NCBI RefSeq assembly: GCF_005405885.1
Contig: NZ_BJFL01000017.1
Span: 1-64,000, forward strand
Length of the DNA stretch: 64,000 bases
From: Gandjariella thermophila
GTDB taxonomy: Bacteria > Actinomycetota > Actinomycetes > Mycobacteriales > Pseudonocardiaceae
Reading direction: 5' to 3'
Below, one piece after another: positions 34,979 through 44,373 of the stretch. Position 1 is the stretch's first letter. Every line of letters begins with the position of its first letter. The notes below the pieces were generated by a model, which saw nothing but the letters and a program-made list of their open reading frames with translations, did not search any database and was not told where the DNA came from. Both the position numbers and the translations under genes were made by a program.

Positions 34979-35743
34979 ATGGCGCAACAGGCAAGGACCG
35001 CATTGGTGACCGGGGGCGCCGGTGGCATCGGCAGCGCGATCACCAGGGCCGTGGCGGCGTCCGGCCACCGGGTCGCGCTCACCTACTACCGGGGTGAGGA
35101 CCGGGCACGGGCCCTGGTCGAGGAGTTGCGCGTCTCGGGCGCGGAGGTGACCGCGCTGCCGCTCGACCTGGAGGACCCGGATTCGGTCGCCGGCCTCCTG
35201 GACCGGGTGCACGACCGGCTGGGCCCGGTGTCCGTCGCGGTACACAACGCGGTCGCCTGGCCGGAGAACCTGATCGGCGGGCCCGAGGCGGGCGCGCTGC
35301 TGGAGAGCGGCTGGCGCACCGCGCTGCGCGGCACGGTGGAGGGCACCCTGGCGCTCACCGAGGCCGCGGTCGCGGACATGGCCGCCGCCGGGTGGGGACG
35401 CGTGGTGCTGGTCTCCAGCGCGGTGGTGCGGCTGGGTATGGCCGGCCGGGTGGCCTACAGCGCGTCGAAGTCCGCGCTGCACGGCGCGGCCCGCAGCCTG
35501 GCGTGGCAGGTCGGCCCGCAGGGCGTCACCGTGAACGTGGTGGTACCGGGCATCATCGCTACCGAGCGGGTCCTCGCCGCCACCGGAGGGTTCGGCGAGG
35601 CGGTGCGGGACGTGATCGCCCACACGCCGCTGCGCCGGCTGGCGACACCCGAGGAGGTGGCCGCGACCGTGGGCTTCCTCGCCTCGGACGGCGCCGCGGG
35701 CATCACCGGCCAGGAGATCGTGGTGGACGGCGGGCAGACCTGA
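34979..35743 (+). CDS. FabG-type SDR ketoreductase
   Basis: 254 residues. NAD(P) site TGGAGGIGSAI, HNAV in the NAG position (unusual Asn-Ala), catalytic Ser in LVSSAVV, YxxxK in YSASK, and the C-terminal DGAAGITGQEIVVDGGQ. This is the class of ketoreductase found in pentangular polyphenol clusters, where one carbonyl of the nascent chain is reduced. ATG follows GGGGAGACTG. It ends the MFS-NmrA-NmrA-KR run at a strong bidirectional terminator. Confidence 0.92.
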   Translation: MAQQARTALVTGGAGGIGSAITRAVAASGHRVALTYYRGEDRARALVEELRVSGAEVTALPLDLEDPDSVAGLLDRVHDRLGPVSVAVHNAVAWPENLIGGPEAGALLESGWRTALRGTVEGTLALTEAAVADMAAAGWGRVVLVSSAVVRLGMAGRVAYSASKSALHGAARSLAWQVGPQGVTVNVVVPGIIATERVLAATGGFGEAVRDVIAHTPLRRLATPEEVAATVGFLASDGAAGITGQEIVVDGGQT

Positions 35744-35760
35744 CCCGGCGGATCACCGCG

Positions 35761-35793
35761 AAAGCGGGCCTGTCCCAGCGACAGGCCCGCTTT
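35761..35793. terminator. Bidirectional terminator between convergent operons
   Basis: A perfect 14-bp stem AAAGCGGGCCTGTC / GACAGGCCCGCTTT with a 5-base loop. A-rich on one side and T-rich on the other, it serves both the ketoreductase (plus) and the DUF1772 gene (minus). Confidence 0.9.
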
Positions 35794-35806
35794 CCGATGC
35801 TCGGCG

Positions 35807-36319
35807 TCACGACCGGGAAAGCGCCCGCAACCCCGCGAACCAGCCACCGATGCCGACGGCGAGGCGCACGTAGTCCAACCGCACGCGCCAGCGGACCATG
35901 GCACGCACCTTCTCCTCGGGAAGTTCCTCGGCGGCCATGAGCCTGTGCAGGGTGGGGACGTAGTAGGTGGCGGTGGCGACGGTGGTCGCGGCCATCGTCG
36001 CCGAGGAGGCCAACCACCACGGGCGGCGCGGTCCCCGACAGCGCAGCGCCGCGACCAGGTTGGCCGCGGTCAGCGGCAGTACCGTGGCCCCGACAAACGG
36101 CCAGAACGCCTTGCCGGACGCGACGTGGCCGGAACGTTCCATGGCCGCGGGCAACTCCTTCGGCGTCGGCACGGCCGCCCACTGCGGTATGACCACCCGA
36201 ATCTCGAACAGCCCGGCACCGAGCGCGAACCCGGTGGCGGCGAGAAACGCTTCGAGCAATCGGGTTTCGGCGGACGTCGACGAGTTCTTCGGCACCGGGG
36301 TCCGGCGTTCCGGACGCAT
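35807..36319 (-). CDS. DUF1772 (anthrone-oxygenase-like) membrane protein
   Basis: 170 residues with four hydrophobic segments (LLEAFLAATGFALGAGLFEI, FWPFVGATVLPLTAANLVAA, WWLASSATMAATTVATATYY, VRLAVGIGGWFAGLRAL). Fungal relatives in this family are called anthrone oxygenases in polyketide pathways, and bacterial ones often sit in aromatic PKS clusters. It may oxidise the anthrone-level intermediate or act in the membrane with another oxidase. It is last in the long minus-strand PKS operon. Confidence 0.8.
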   Translation of the reverse strand: MRPERRTPVPKNSSTSAETRLLEAFLAATGFALGAGLFEIRVVIPQWAAVPTPKELPAAMERSGHVASGKAFWPFVGATVLPLTAANLVAALRCRGPRRPWWLASSATMAATTVATATYYVPTLHRLMAAEELPEEKVRAMVRWRVRLDYVRLAVGIGGWFAGLRALSRS

Positions 36320-36461
36320 GTGTTGGTACTCCCCACCTCGTGGCTACGATCGACCGGGCTCACGCACGATATCGACAGCGTGGCACAGCGGAGAGAACGG
36401 CCTTCGGCGGGCAGCGACCGAAGACCGTCCTCGTTCTTCCGGATTCGTGCGGAAACGAGGC

Positions 36462-36791
36462 TCACGCCTCCGCGGGGGCTTCGTGGCTGAACTCGACCCG
36501 GCAGAAGATCGGGTTCACCTGCGCGATCGCCCGGCACTCCGCGAAGTGCGGCTGCACGTCCGGGTGGTCACGCATCGCCTTGAAGTCCGCCTCGCTGCGC
36601 CACTGGACGTAGTTGATCACCTTGGTGCCGTCCAGGCTCAGATGCAGGTTGGCCGAAAGGTAGCCGGGAAACTCCTTGATGATGTCGGTGGCCTCGCACA
36701 GGATGTCGTACATCCGCTGCTGGTTCTCCGGGTCGACGGTGAACACGTTGATCAGCGTGAAAACCTCGCGGTCGGCCGAGATCGTGGCCAT
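36462..36791 (-). CDS. ABM-family (antibiotic biosynthesis monooxygenase) oxygenase
   Basis: 109 residues from ATG at MATISADREVFTLINVFTVD, with GGGGAG before it. The ferredoxin-like ABM fold is seen in NQQRMYDILCEATDIIKEFP, GYLSANLHLSLDGTKVINYV, QWRSEADFKAMRDHPDVQPH. Related cofactor-free enzymes oxidise anthrones to quinones in aromatic polyketide pathways. No flavin monooxygenase is present in the cluster, so this may be the main quinone-forming enzyme. Confidence 0.88.
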   Translation of the reverse strand: MATISADREVFTLINVFTVDPENQQRMYDILCEATDIIKEFPGYLSANLHLSLDGTKVINYVQWRSEADFKAMRDHPDVQPHFAECRAIAQVNPIFCRVEFSHEAPAEA

Positions 36792-36842
36792 CTTCTCTCC
36801 CCGTGTGATATCCGGATCGGGCAACGTTTCCGGGGTCGGCGG

Positions 36843-37865
36843 TCAGTTCAGCACCTTGCGGCCGACGACAAGCGTGTCGGTCTCCCCGACCGGGACTGTC
36901 CCGGCGGCCATGAATCCCGCCGCGGTGAGCCAGCCCCGGCACTCGGACGGCGTGTACTCCCGGCCGCCATCCGAAGTCAGCAGCATGTTCAGGCTGCCGA
37001 GCAGGCTCAGCGGCGCGCCGCGACGGTCGTCGTCGATCATCCGGTCGTAGATCAGTACCGCGCCGCCGGTGTTGGTCGCGTCGAAGACCTTCTTCAGCAG
37101 GCCCTCGCGCTGCTCCTGGTCGTAGTAGTGCAGGATGTGCCCGAGAATGAACGCGTCCGCGCGCGGCAGGTCGTCGACGAAGAAATCGCCGACGTGGAAC
37201 GTGATCCGACCGTCCATCCCCAGCTTCGCCACGTGCTCGTGGAAGAACGGCTCGATCTGCGGCAGGTCGAAGCAGGTTCCCCGCAGGTGCGGGTGCTCGG
37301 CGACCAGCCGTGCCGCCAGGTTGCCCCGGGCGCCACCGAGATCGACGAACGACGTGCACTCGGCCCAGTCGAACTCGCGGGCGATGTCGTCGCCGACCGT
37401 TCCGTTGATCGCGTCCATGGCGCCGAGGAAGCTGCGCACCTCGTGCTCGTTGCGGTACCCGTCGAAGAAGCCGCCGCCGGTCGGCACCTGCGGTGCGCCG
37501 GTGCGCAGCGCCTCGGTGAGCCTGCTCCACACCGGAAACAGCAGGTGGTTGGCCATCAGCGCGTATCCGCCGAGGTAGCTGGCCTTGCGCCGGTCCAGGT
37601 ACTGGTCGGCGCCCGCGCTGTTGCGGTACGCCTCGCCGTCCCGGGCCAGCAGGCCCAGGGAGACGAGGGTGTCCAGGAAGTCACGCGCGCCACGGGCATG
37701 CAGGCCGACGCGCCCGCAGATCGCCGTGGCGTCCAGCGGCCCCTCGGCCAGGACCGTGAACAGATCGAGTTCCACGGCGCTGATCACCGCGCGCGATCCG
37801 TAGAACGCGAGCACCTGCCGCAGGATCTCCCCGGGCCCGCCCGACTCGGTAACCTCCGGTTGCAT
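36843..37865 (-). CDS. SAM-dependent O-methyltransferase
   Basis: 340 residues. N-terminal dimerisation helices (ILRQVLAFYGSRAVISAVEL, ARDFLDTLVSLGLLARDGEA) precede a SAM site TSFVDLGGARGNLAARLVAE and the catalytic-region FILGHILHYYDQEQREGLLK with GGAVLIYDRMIDDDRRG. Carminomycin-4-OMT-like, as common in type II clusters. ATG is preceded by AGAGG. It lies between the biotin carboxylase and the ABM oxygenase. Confidence 0.92.
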   Translation of the reverse strand: MQPEVTESGGPGEILRQVLAFYGSRAVISAVELDLFTVLAEGPLDATAICGRVGLHARGARDFLDTLVSLGLLARDGEAYRNSAGADQYLDRRKASYLGGYALMANHLLFPVWSRLTEALRTGAPQVPTGGGFFDGYRNEHEVRSFLGAMDAINGTVGDDIAREFDWAECTSFVDLGGARGNLAARLVAEHPHLRGTCFDLPQIEPFFHEHVAKLGMDGRITFHVGDFFVDDLPRADAFILGHILHYYDQEQREGLLKKVFDATNTGGAVLIYDRMIDDDRRGAPLSLLGSLNMLLTSDGGREYTPSECRGWLTAAGFMAAGTVPVGETDTLVVGRKVLN

Positions 37866-37897
37866 ATCTCCGCCTCTCTTCCGGCCGGACAGATGGT

Positions 37898-39280
37898 TCA
37901 GTCCGCGTTCGCCGCATCGCCGGAGCGGACAGTTCCGTTGAGCATGTGTTCCACCAGTGCGGTGCTGTGCGTGGCGTTCCGGAACGGCGCACTGGACACC
38001 ACCTGCGCCAGGAAGTCCGCGGTGGTGCGCACCCCCGGACCGGAGATCCGGAACTCGCCGAGGGCGCGGCGCATCCTGGCGATCGCCTCGTCCCGGGTGG
38101 GTGCCCAGACGGCGAGCTTGGCCAGCAGCGAGTCGTACGTTCCCGGAACGCGGTAACCGGTGAAGCCGTGCGTGTCGACCCGTACGAACGGGCCGCCCGC
38201 CGGCACGAACTCCTCCAGTGTTCCCGGCGCCGGGGCGAAGTTCCGTTCCGGGTCCTCGGCGTTGATCCGGCACTCGATCGCCACGCCGCGGGGCGTGACG
38301 TCGGCCTGGCCGATCGCCAGCGGCTCGCCGCCGGCGATCCGCAACTGCTGCTGCACCAGGTCGATGCCGGTGGTCAGCTCGGTGACCGGATGCTCGACCT
38401 GGATGCGGCAGTTGACCTCCATGAAGGAAAAGTTGCCGTTGCCGTCGACGAGGAACTCGAAGGTTCCGGCGCCGACGTAGCCGACCGCGCGGGCCCCGCG
38501 CAGCGCGGTCTCCCCGAGCCGCGCGGTCACCTCCTCGGGAAGCCCCGGGGCCGGCGTCTCCTCCACGAGCTTCTGGTGCCTGCGCTGCACCGTGCAGTCC
38601 CGCTCGCCGAGGTGAACGGCGTTGCCGTGCTGGTCGCACAGCACCTGAACCTCGACGTGCCGCGGATGGTCCACGTACCGCTCGACGTAGACGCGGTTGT
38701 CACCGAACAGGGTCTGCGCCCGCGCCGTGGTCTCCCGGTACGCGGCGAGGAAGTCGGCGGAGTCCCGCACGATCTGCATGCCCCGCCCGCCACCGCCGGC
38801 GGCGGCCTTGATGATGACCGGGTACCCGATCTCCTCGGCGCAGGCCCGCGCCTCGGTCTCGTTGCGCAGCGGCTCGATGCTGCCCGGCAGCAGCGGCACG
38901 TCGGCCGCGGCCATCAGCGACCGGGCGGCGATCTTGTCCCCCAGCTGCGCGATGACCTTGGCCGGCGGGCCGACGAACACCAGCCCGTTGCTCTGGCACA
39001 CCTCGGCGAAGTCCGGGTCCTCGGAGAGGAACCCGTAGCCGGGGTGGATCGCGTCCGCCCCGGCCTGCCGGGCGGCCTCGATGATCGCCGGCATGTTCAG
39101 GTAGCTGGCGCTCGCCGGGCCGGGTCCGATGTGCACCGCCTGGTCGGCGAACCGGACCACCGCGGAATCCCGGTCCTCCGTCGAATACACGGCCACGACG
39201 CGGATACCCAGTTCCCGGCAGGCGCGCGCGACCCGCAACGCGATCTCTCCACGGTTCGCCACCAGAACCGTCCTGAGCAA
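37898..39280 (-). CDS. accC: Biotin carboxylase subunit of acetyl-CoA carboxylase
   Basis: 460 residues. N-terminal TVLVANRGEIALRVARACRE, the ATP-grasp loop KAAAGGGGRGMQIV, EKLV-equivalent QKLVEETPAPGLP, and the catalytic FMEVNCRIQVEHPVTE. It carboxylates biotin on the carrier using ATP and bicarbonate. I place the start at TTG (39280) because AGGAGG lies five bases upstream; the GTG nine codons earlier has no such site. With AccB and AccDA it makes a complete cluster-owned acetyl-CoA carboxylase supplying malonyl-CoA. Confidence 0.94.
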   Translation of the reverse strand: MLRTVLVANRGEIALRVARACRELGIRVVAVYSTEDRDSAVVRFADQAVHIGPGPASASYLNMPAIIEAARQAGADAIHPGYGFLSEDPDFAEVCQSNGLVFVGPPAKVIAQLGDKIAARSLMAAADVPLLPGSIEPLRNETEARACAEEIGYPVIIKAAAGGGGRGMQIVRDSADFLAAYRETTARAQTLFGDNRVYVERYVDHPRHVEVQVLCDQHGNAVHLGERDCTVQRRHQKLVEETPAPGLPEEVTARLGETALRGARAVGYVGAGTFEFLVDGNGNFSFMEVNCRIQVEHPVTELTTGIDLVQQQLRIAGGEPLAIGQADVTPRGVAIECRINAEDPERNFAPAPGTLEEFVPAGGPFVRVDTHGFTGYRVPGTYDSLLAKLAVWAPTRDEAIARMRRALGEFRISGPGVRTTADFLAQVVSSAPFRNATHSTALVEHMLNGTVRSGDAANAD

Positions 39281-39337
39281 TGGGACCTCCTGAGACGAGC
39301 TGGCCACGAAAGCGGCCCGCCGGGCGGATCAGCCTCG

Positions 39338-39886
39338 TCAGCCTTCCTGCGCGATCCGGAACAGCGGTGTCCCGTACTCCACGGCGGTGTTGTTCTCCTG
39401 CAGCACGGCCGTCACGCGCCCTGCCCGGTCCGCCTCCACCGGGACCATGAGCTTCATGACCTCGACGATGCCGATCTGCTGGCCGGCGGTGACCTCGTCG
39501 CCGACCTCAACGAACGGCGCGGCCCCCGGCTCCGGGGCGCGGTAGAACACGCCCACCGTGGGCGCCGTCACGGTGTGCTCCGCATCCGTGCGGGCGGCGG
39601 CGCCACCGTTCGTGGGCAGCGTGGCGACCGGTGCCCCGGCCAGCGCCGGCGCGGTCTCGGTCACCGTGGCCACCGGCGCCTGGTTGTGCCACTCGATCTC
39701 CACCGACAGGTCACCGCCGCGGACCCGCAGCGCGCTCGGCAGGTGCGCGCACCGGGTCACCTCCGACACCGCGCGGGTCACCCTGTCCAGGGCGTGCTCG
39801 AGCTCCCGGGACCGCTCCCCGACGAAGTCCCGCTCGAAACGCTCGTCGAACCGGTCATCCAGCCCGACTGACGGCTGTTCGCTCAT
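39338..39886 (-). CDS. accB: Biotin carboxyl carrier protein
   Basis: 182 residues. The C-terminal biotinyl domain (about 105-182) has the biotin Lys145 in [26 protein letters not shown] is the typical BCCP entry, with the thumb-like acidic stretch expected of AccB. The N-terminal 50 residues are charged and probably contact the biotin carboxylase. It overlaps the end of the AccDA gene by 32 bases. Confidence 0.94.
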   Translation of the reverse strand: MSEQPSVGLDDRFDERFERDFVGERSRELEHALDRVTRAVSEVTRCAHLPSALRVRGGDLSVEIEWHNQAPVATVTETAPALAGAPVATLPTNGGAAARTDAEHTVTAPTVGVFYRAPEPGAAPFVEVGDEVTAGQQIGIVEVMKLMVPVEADRAGRVTAVLQENNTAVEYGTPLFRIAQEG

Positions 39887-41603
39887 CGATAGCCTCCTCG
39901 CTCACGGACCTTTCCCCGGTAGGGGACTGACTGTTGGCGCCGAAGCGCCGGAACCGCCGTTCCCGCTGTCGGACGAGTTCGGCGGGATCCGTGCCGGCCA
40001 ACTGCTGGAGCGTCGCGGACAGCGCCGCGCGGACGCGGTCGGCGGTACCCGGGTGGTCCCGGTCGGCACCCGGTTCGGGTTCCTGGACGACTCCGTCGAC
40101 CACGCCGAAACGCAGCAGGTTCGGGGTGTCGACGCGGAGTGCGGCCGCCGCCCGCCGCGCCGCGGCGGGGTCATTCCACAGGATCGCCGCACACCCCTCC
40201 GGGCTGATCACCGAGTAGATGGCGTTGGAGAGCGCCAGCACCGTGTTGGCCACGCCGAGCGCGATCGCCCCGCCGCTGCCGCCCTCGCCGGTGACGATCG
40301 CGACCGCCGGCACCGGTATGCCCGCCATGGTGCGGATGCATTCCGCGATGGCGATCGACTGGCCGTGCTCCTCCGCCTCGGCCCCCGGGAAGGCTCCCGG
40401 GGTGTCGATGAAGGTGACGAGCGGGATCCCGAGCTTCCCGGCCAGCCGCATGAGCCGCGCGGCCTTGCGGTATCCGGCCGGCGTGGGCATGCCGAAGTTG
40501 CGTGTGGACAGTTCGTTGACGGAGTGACCCTTCTGGTGGCCGATCACCACCACGGGTCGCCCTTCCAGGAGTGCGGTGCCACCCACGATGGCCGGGCAGT
40601 CGCCGGACGCGCGGTCGCCGTGCAGTTCCTCGAAGTCGTCGAACACCGACCGGAGGTAGTCCAGGGTGGTGGGTCGCTCCAGCCGGCGGGCCAGCTGCAC
40701 GGCCGTCCACGGTTCCTGCTCGGGCAGTTCCTCGGGCGCCACGACGACGTCGGGCCGAACCGGACCGGCCGGCGCCAGCCGGCGCCGATCGGACCGGCCA
40801 GCCCTGAGCAGCCGCGCCAGCACCGGCCGCAGCTGGTCGCGCCGGTGCACGCCGTCGATCAGACCGTGCGCGAAGAGGAACTCCGCGGTCTGGAAATCGG
40901 CCGGCAGGGTCTCCTTGATGGTCTGCTCGATGACCCTGCGGCCGGCGAAGCCCATCCGCGCACCCGGCTCGGCGATCGTCACGTCGCACAGCGACGCGAA
41001 CGACGCGGCGACCCCACCGAATGTCGGGTCGGTGACCAGCGAGATGGTCAGCACGCCCGCCTCGTCGAGCCGGCCGAGTGCGCGGCTGGTCTTCGCCATC
41101 TGCATCAGCGCGATGGCCCCCTCCTGCATCCGGGCGCCACCCGACGCCGACACGATCAGCAGCGGGGTGCGTTCGGCGAGCGCGGTGTCGGCCGCCAGCG
41201 TCACCAGCTCCCCGGTCGCCCCACCGAGGCTGCCGCCCATGAAGTTGAAGTCCATCGCCGCGACGATCACGGCCTCGCCGCCGATCGTGCCCCGCGCGCA
41301 CACCAGCCCCTCCCGCAGCCCGGTGGCCGCTCGGGCCGCCGCCAGCCGCTGCGGGTACGGCTTGGAGTCAACGAACTCGAGCGGGTCCGTGCTGTTCACC
41401 GGGAACTCGATGATCTCGGCGGATTCCGGGTCGAGCAGTTGCGCGACCCGCTGCGGCGCGCTCAGGCGGGAATGACTGCCGCACTGCGGGCACACCCCGA
41501 GCGCACGCGCCCACTTCCGGTGGAAGACCAGCTGCCGGCACCGGGCGCACGTGATCCACTCTGCGGCGCCGTTACCCGCCGCTGTGAAAGCCTCGTTGCG
41601 CAC
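39855..41603 (-). CDS. Acetyl-CoA carboxylase carboxyltransferase, AccD-AccA fusion
   Basis: 582 residues. The N-terminal zinc ribbon (Cys19, Cys22, Cys38, Cys41) and beta half (to about 280; [40 protein letters not shown]) resemble AccD. The second half (about 300-580; [77 protein letters not shown]) resembles AccA. Fused bacterial-type AccDA is typical of aromatic polyketide clusters rather than actinobacterial primary metabolism, which uses AccD-type enzymes with AccA3. GTG start. It makes malonyl-CoA extender units together with AccB and AccC. Confidence 0.94.
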   Translation of the reverse strand: MRNEAFTAAGNGAAEWITCARCRQLVFHRKWARALGVCPQCGSHSRLSAPQRVAQLLDPESAEIIEFPVNSTDPLEFVDSKPYPQRLAAARAATGLREGLVCARGTIGGEAVIVAAMDFNFMGGSLGGATGELVTLAADTALAERTPLLIVSASGGARMQEGAIALMQMAKTSRALGRLDEAGVLTISLVTDPTFGGVAASFASLCDVTIAEPGARMGFAGRRVIEQTIKETLPADFQTAEFLFAHGLIDGVHRRDQLRPVLARLLRAGRSDRRRLAPAGPVRPDVVVAPEELPEQEPWTAVQLARRLERPTTLDYLRSVFDDFEELHGDRASGDCPAIVGGTALLEGRPVVVIGHQKGHSVNELSTRNFGMPTPAGYRKAARLMRLAGKLGIPLVTFIDTPGAFPGAEAEEHGQSIAIAECIRTMAGIPVPAVAIVTGEGGSGGAIALGVANTVLALSNAIYSVISPEGCAAILWNDPAAARRAAAALRVDTPNLLRFGVVDGVVQEPEPGADRDHPGTADRVRAALSATLQQLAGTDPAELVRQRERRFRRFGANSQSPTGERSVSEEAIDERTAVSRAG

Positions 41604-41646
41604 GACGACCTACCTCATCGGACGGTGTTGGCGTGTCTGTGCCCGG

Positions 41647-42714
41647 TCACCTGACGCGGCACTCCAGCAGCGCCCAGTGGTCGGTGGGCTCCGCGAGCAG
41701 TTCGAAGCCGCACCGGTCGAACGCCTCGCGGAACTCCTCGAGGGTCCGCTCGTGCCCTCCGAACAGGACCAGCATGTCCACGTCGAGGAACTTGCCGAAG
41801 TCCCACTGGTTCGGCGGCTCCAGCACGTGGTCGAAGATCAGTAGCCGCCCTTCCGGGTTGCCGTCCAGCGCGTCGCGAACCTTGCCCAGGACGAGGTCCA
41901 GCTTGTCGTTGGACAGGTTGTGCATCACGCCCTTGAACAGGTACGCGTCGCAGCCCTGGGGGATGTCGTCGGTGAGGAAGTCCCCGGGGATGACGGTCAC
42001 CCGGTCGGCCACGCCGTGCTCCTCGAGGATCGGCGGTGCCGCGGCGACGGCACCGGGCAGGTCGAGCAGGTAACCGGTGGTGTCGGGGGCCTCACGAAGC
42101 ACGTTGGACAGGAAGAAGCCGTCCCCGCCGCCGAGGTCGGCGATCCGGTTGAACCGCTGCGGCCGCAACTGCTGCCACACGTCTTCCTGCATGGTCTGGC
42201 GGCTCCAGTGCCGCATGAAGCGCTCGAAGAACCGGCTGATCTCCGGGTTGTCCTCCAGGTACTGGTAGAAGGACACACCGAAGGCGCTCTCGAAGGCCGG
42301 CTCCCCGGTCCGCACGCTGTGCATGATCTCGGCGTACGGCCGCATGGTGAGATCCATGATGCTGTACTTCACCAGCGCGAAAATCCCGTCCGGGTGGTTC
42401 GACCGCAGACCGTTGCCCAGCGGGGTCAGACCGAATGTCTTCAGCGGCTCCTCGACGAGAATGCCCACCGCCGCGGCGGCCCGGAGCACCCGGTACAGCG
42501 ACGGCGCGTGCATCCCGGTCTTGTCGGCGATCTCGTCGGCCGTCATGGTGCCGTCACCGATCATGTCGGCGAGGCCGAGTTCCACCAGTACCTGCACGAT
42601 CCGCATCAGCCGCCCACCGCTGGCGAGCAGCAGCAGGTGGTGCGCGTGCAACTCGTCCGGGAGGTTGGTCTTCGGCAGTCCGGACTTCGTCGCGCCGGGT
42701 TCGGTCGTGGTCAT
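41647..42714 (-). CDS. SAM-dependent O-methyltransferase (TcmN/TcmO/DmpM-like)
   Basis: 355 residues from MTTTEPGATKSGLPKTNLPD. The dimerisation domain (LHAHHLLLLASGGRLMRIVQ, APSLYRVLRAAAAVGILVEE) is followed by the SAM motif FNRIADLGGGDGFFLSNVLR and the DAYLFKGVMHNLSNDKLDLV, EGRLLIFDHVLEPPNQWDFG catalytic region. The ATG with GGAGAG nine bases upstream is preferred to one 45 codons earlier. It lies directly behind the ACP gene, so it is coexpressed with the minimal PKS. Confidence 0.93.
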   Translation of the reverse strand: MTTTEPGATKSGLPKTNLPDELHAHHLLLLASGGRLMRIVQVLVELGLADMIGDGTMTADEIADKTGMHAPSLYRVLRAAAAVGILVEEPLKTFGLTPLGNGLRSNHPDGIFALVKYSIMDLTMRPYAEIMHSVRTGEPAFESAFGVSFYQYLEDNPEISRFFERFMRHWSRQTMQEDVWQQLRPQRFNRIADLGGGDGFFLSNVLREAPDTTGYLLDLPGAVAAAPPILEEHGVADRVTVIPGDFLTDDIPQGCDAYLFKGVMHNLSNDKLDLVLGKVRDALDGNPEGRLLIFDHVLEPPNQWDFGKFLDVDMLVLFGGHERTLEEFREAFDRCGFELLAEPTDHWALLECRVR

Positions 42715-42823
42715 CGCGAAGTTCTCTCCTTCGTGTCGTTCAGTGCGGCCGATCGCGCGTCGAGGACTCTCCTCGAACCCGCAGAGATGCCTGGCGGGTT
42801 CGTCCATGCACGTCCGGACCCGC

Positions 42824-43084
42824 TCACCCCGCGGTGGCGGCGAGCGCATCCCGGACGGCGGTCAGCGCCATCCGGGGCGTCTTCAGCTCACCCACCATCT
42901 CCTCGGGGATCTCCGCGCCGAACTCGTGCTTGACCCGGTTGAACACCTCGAGCAGCGCCAGGGAGTCGTAGCCGAGTTCGTCGAACGGAATGTCGGTGAT
43001 GTCACCGTCCAGATCGATGCCCTCGGTCTCCCCGGCGCAGATCCGCATGAGCCGCACCAGCTCGTCGATCGTGAACTCGCTCAT
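42824..43084 (-). CDS. Type II PKS acyl carrier protein
   Basis: 86 residues, four helices. The phosphopantetheine Ser is in LGYDSLALLEVFNRVKHEFG. The acidic N-terminus FTIDELVRLMRICAGETEGI matches PKS ACPs. The start is ATG at 43084 with GGGAG eight bases upstream; a GTG three codons earlier lies inside that ribosome binding site. It follows the chain-length factor by 50 bases. Confidence 0.95.
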   Translation of the reverse strand: MSEFTIDELVRLMRICAGETEGIDLDGDITDIPFDELGYDSLALLEVFNRVKHEFGAEIPEEMVGELKTPRMALTAVRDALAATAG

Positions 43085-43134
43085 ATCGCTCACTCCCTTG
43101 TCTGTCCGGCAGGATGGGATTGCGCCTGGTCGGC

Positions 43135-44373
43135 TCAGTCCGTGTGGCGCAGGACCAGAGCCGAGTTGAAGCCGCCGCAGCCGCGCGCCACGACGAGTGC
43201 GGCCCGGACCGGCGTCTCCCTGGCCTGACCGATCACCAGGTCGATGTCGTAGCCGGAGGCCACGTTGGTGGTACCGGTGGTGGCCGGGATGACGCCGTCC
43301 CGCATGGCGAGCAGCGCGGTGGCGGCGTCGAGGGCGGCGCCGCCCGAGTACAGCCGTCCGGTCATGGTCTTCGGCGCGGTCACCGGCACGCTCCGGGGCC
43401 CGAACACCTCGGCGATCGCCGCCGCCTCGACCGCGTCGAGTTCCGGCACGCCCGAGGCGTCCGCGAACACGACGTCGATCTCGCCGGGGTTCATCCCGGC
43501 GTCATCCAGCGCGCCGCGGATCGCCCTGGCCAGCGCCGGGCCACGGACGGACCCGGGCGGCGGGTCGAAGGTGGCCGCGTAGCCGGCGACCTCGCCGTAC
43601 TCCTGCCCCGCCCCGCGCCGGCGCGCGGCGTGCCGATCCTCGAGGATGAGGATCGCGCCGCCCTCCCCCGCGACGTACCCGCACGCGTCCGCGTCGAAGG
43701 GCAGGTAGCCGCGCTCAGGATCGTCGCGCCTGCTCAGATGGGTGTGCGGGATCTGCGCGACCAGGCCCCACGGGCACAGCGACGCGTCGAACCCGCCGGT
43801 GACCATGAACCGGACCGCGCCCCTGCGCAGCAGGCGCCGCCCGTGCGCGACCGCGTCCAGCCCGCCGGCCTGCTCGGTGACCAGCACCGAGCTGTGCCCG
43901 CGCATGCCGTGTCGGATGGAGATCTGCCCGGTGTTCACCGCGTAGAACCAGGCGAAGGACTGGTACGCGCTGACGAACTCCGCCCCCTGGCCCCACAGCT
44001 TCTGCAGCTCGCGCTGGCCGAACTCGAAACCGCCGGCGGAACTCGCGGTGACCACACCCATCTCGTACTCGTCCAGCGTGGCCGGGTCGGCGCCCGCGTC
44101 CTGCAGCGCCCACCCGGCGGCGGTGAGCGCGTGCTGCGTCATCCGGTCGGTCTGCGGCAGCAGCCGGCTCGGAATGTGCTCCTTCGGGACGAAGTCGAGA
44201 ACCTCGCCGCCGATCCGCACCGGGTAGCCGGAGGCGTCGAACCGCCTGATCCAGTCGATGCCGCTGCGGCCGTCCAGCGTCGCCGCCCAGAACTCCTTGA
44301 CGCCGACGCCGTTCGGTGCCACCACACCCAGGCCGGTCACCACCGGTCGCTGGTCCTGCGCGCCGCCGCTCAT
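43135..44373 (-). CDS. Ketosynthase chain-length factor (KS-beta)
   Basis: 412 residues. The KS-alpha Cys is replaced by Gln168 in VTEQAGGLDA, the hallmark of a CLF. Aligned by eye to the actinorhodin CLF, the pocket residues 109/112/116 correspond to Phe116, Gly119 and Leu123 here. A Gly and a Leu in place of Thr and Phe open the tunnel, as in long-chain (C20-C24) systems. Its ATG overlaps the KS-alpha stop (ATGA), giving 1:1 translation. With KS-alpha and ACP it forms the minimal PKS. Confidence 0.95.
   Translation of the reverse strand: MSGGAQDQRPVVTGLGVVAPNGVGVKEFWAATLDGRSGIDWIRRFDASGYPVRIGGEVLDFVPKEHIPSRLLPQTDRMTQHALTAAGWALQDAGADPATLDEYEMGVVTASSAGGFEFGQRELQKLWGQGAEFVSAYQSFAWFYAVNTGQISIRHGMRGHSSVLVTEQAGGLDAVAHGRRLLRRGAVRFMVTGGFDASLCPWGLVAQIPHTHLSRRDDPERGYLPFDADACGYVAGEGGAILILEDRHAARRRGAGQEYGEVAGYAATFDPPPGSVRGPALARAIRGALDDAGMNPGEIDVVFADASGVPELDAVEAAAIAEVFGPRSVPVTAPKTMTGRLYSGGAALDAATALLAMRDGVIPATTGTTNVASGYDIDLVIGQARETPVRAALVVARGCGGFNSALVLRHTD

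Noticed and set aside
36843-38639. 598-residue form of the methyltransferase
   Set aside because: The first 258 residues are the antisense-like alternative frame of the biotin carboxylase gene; the true start is the ATG at 37865.
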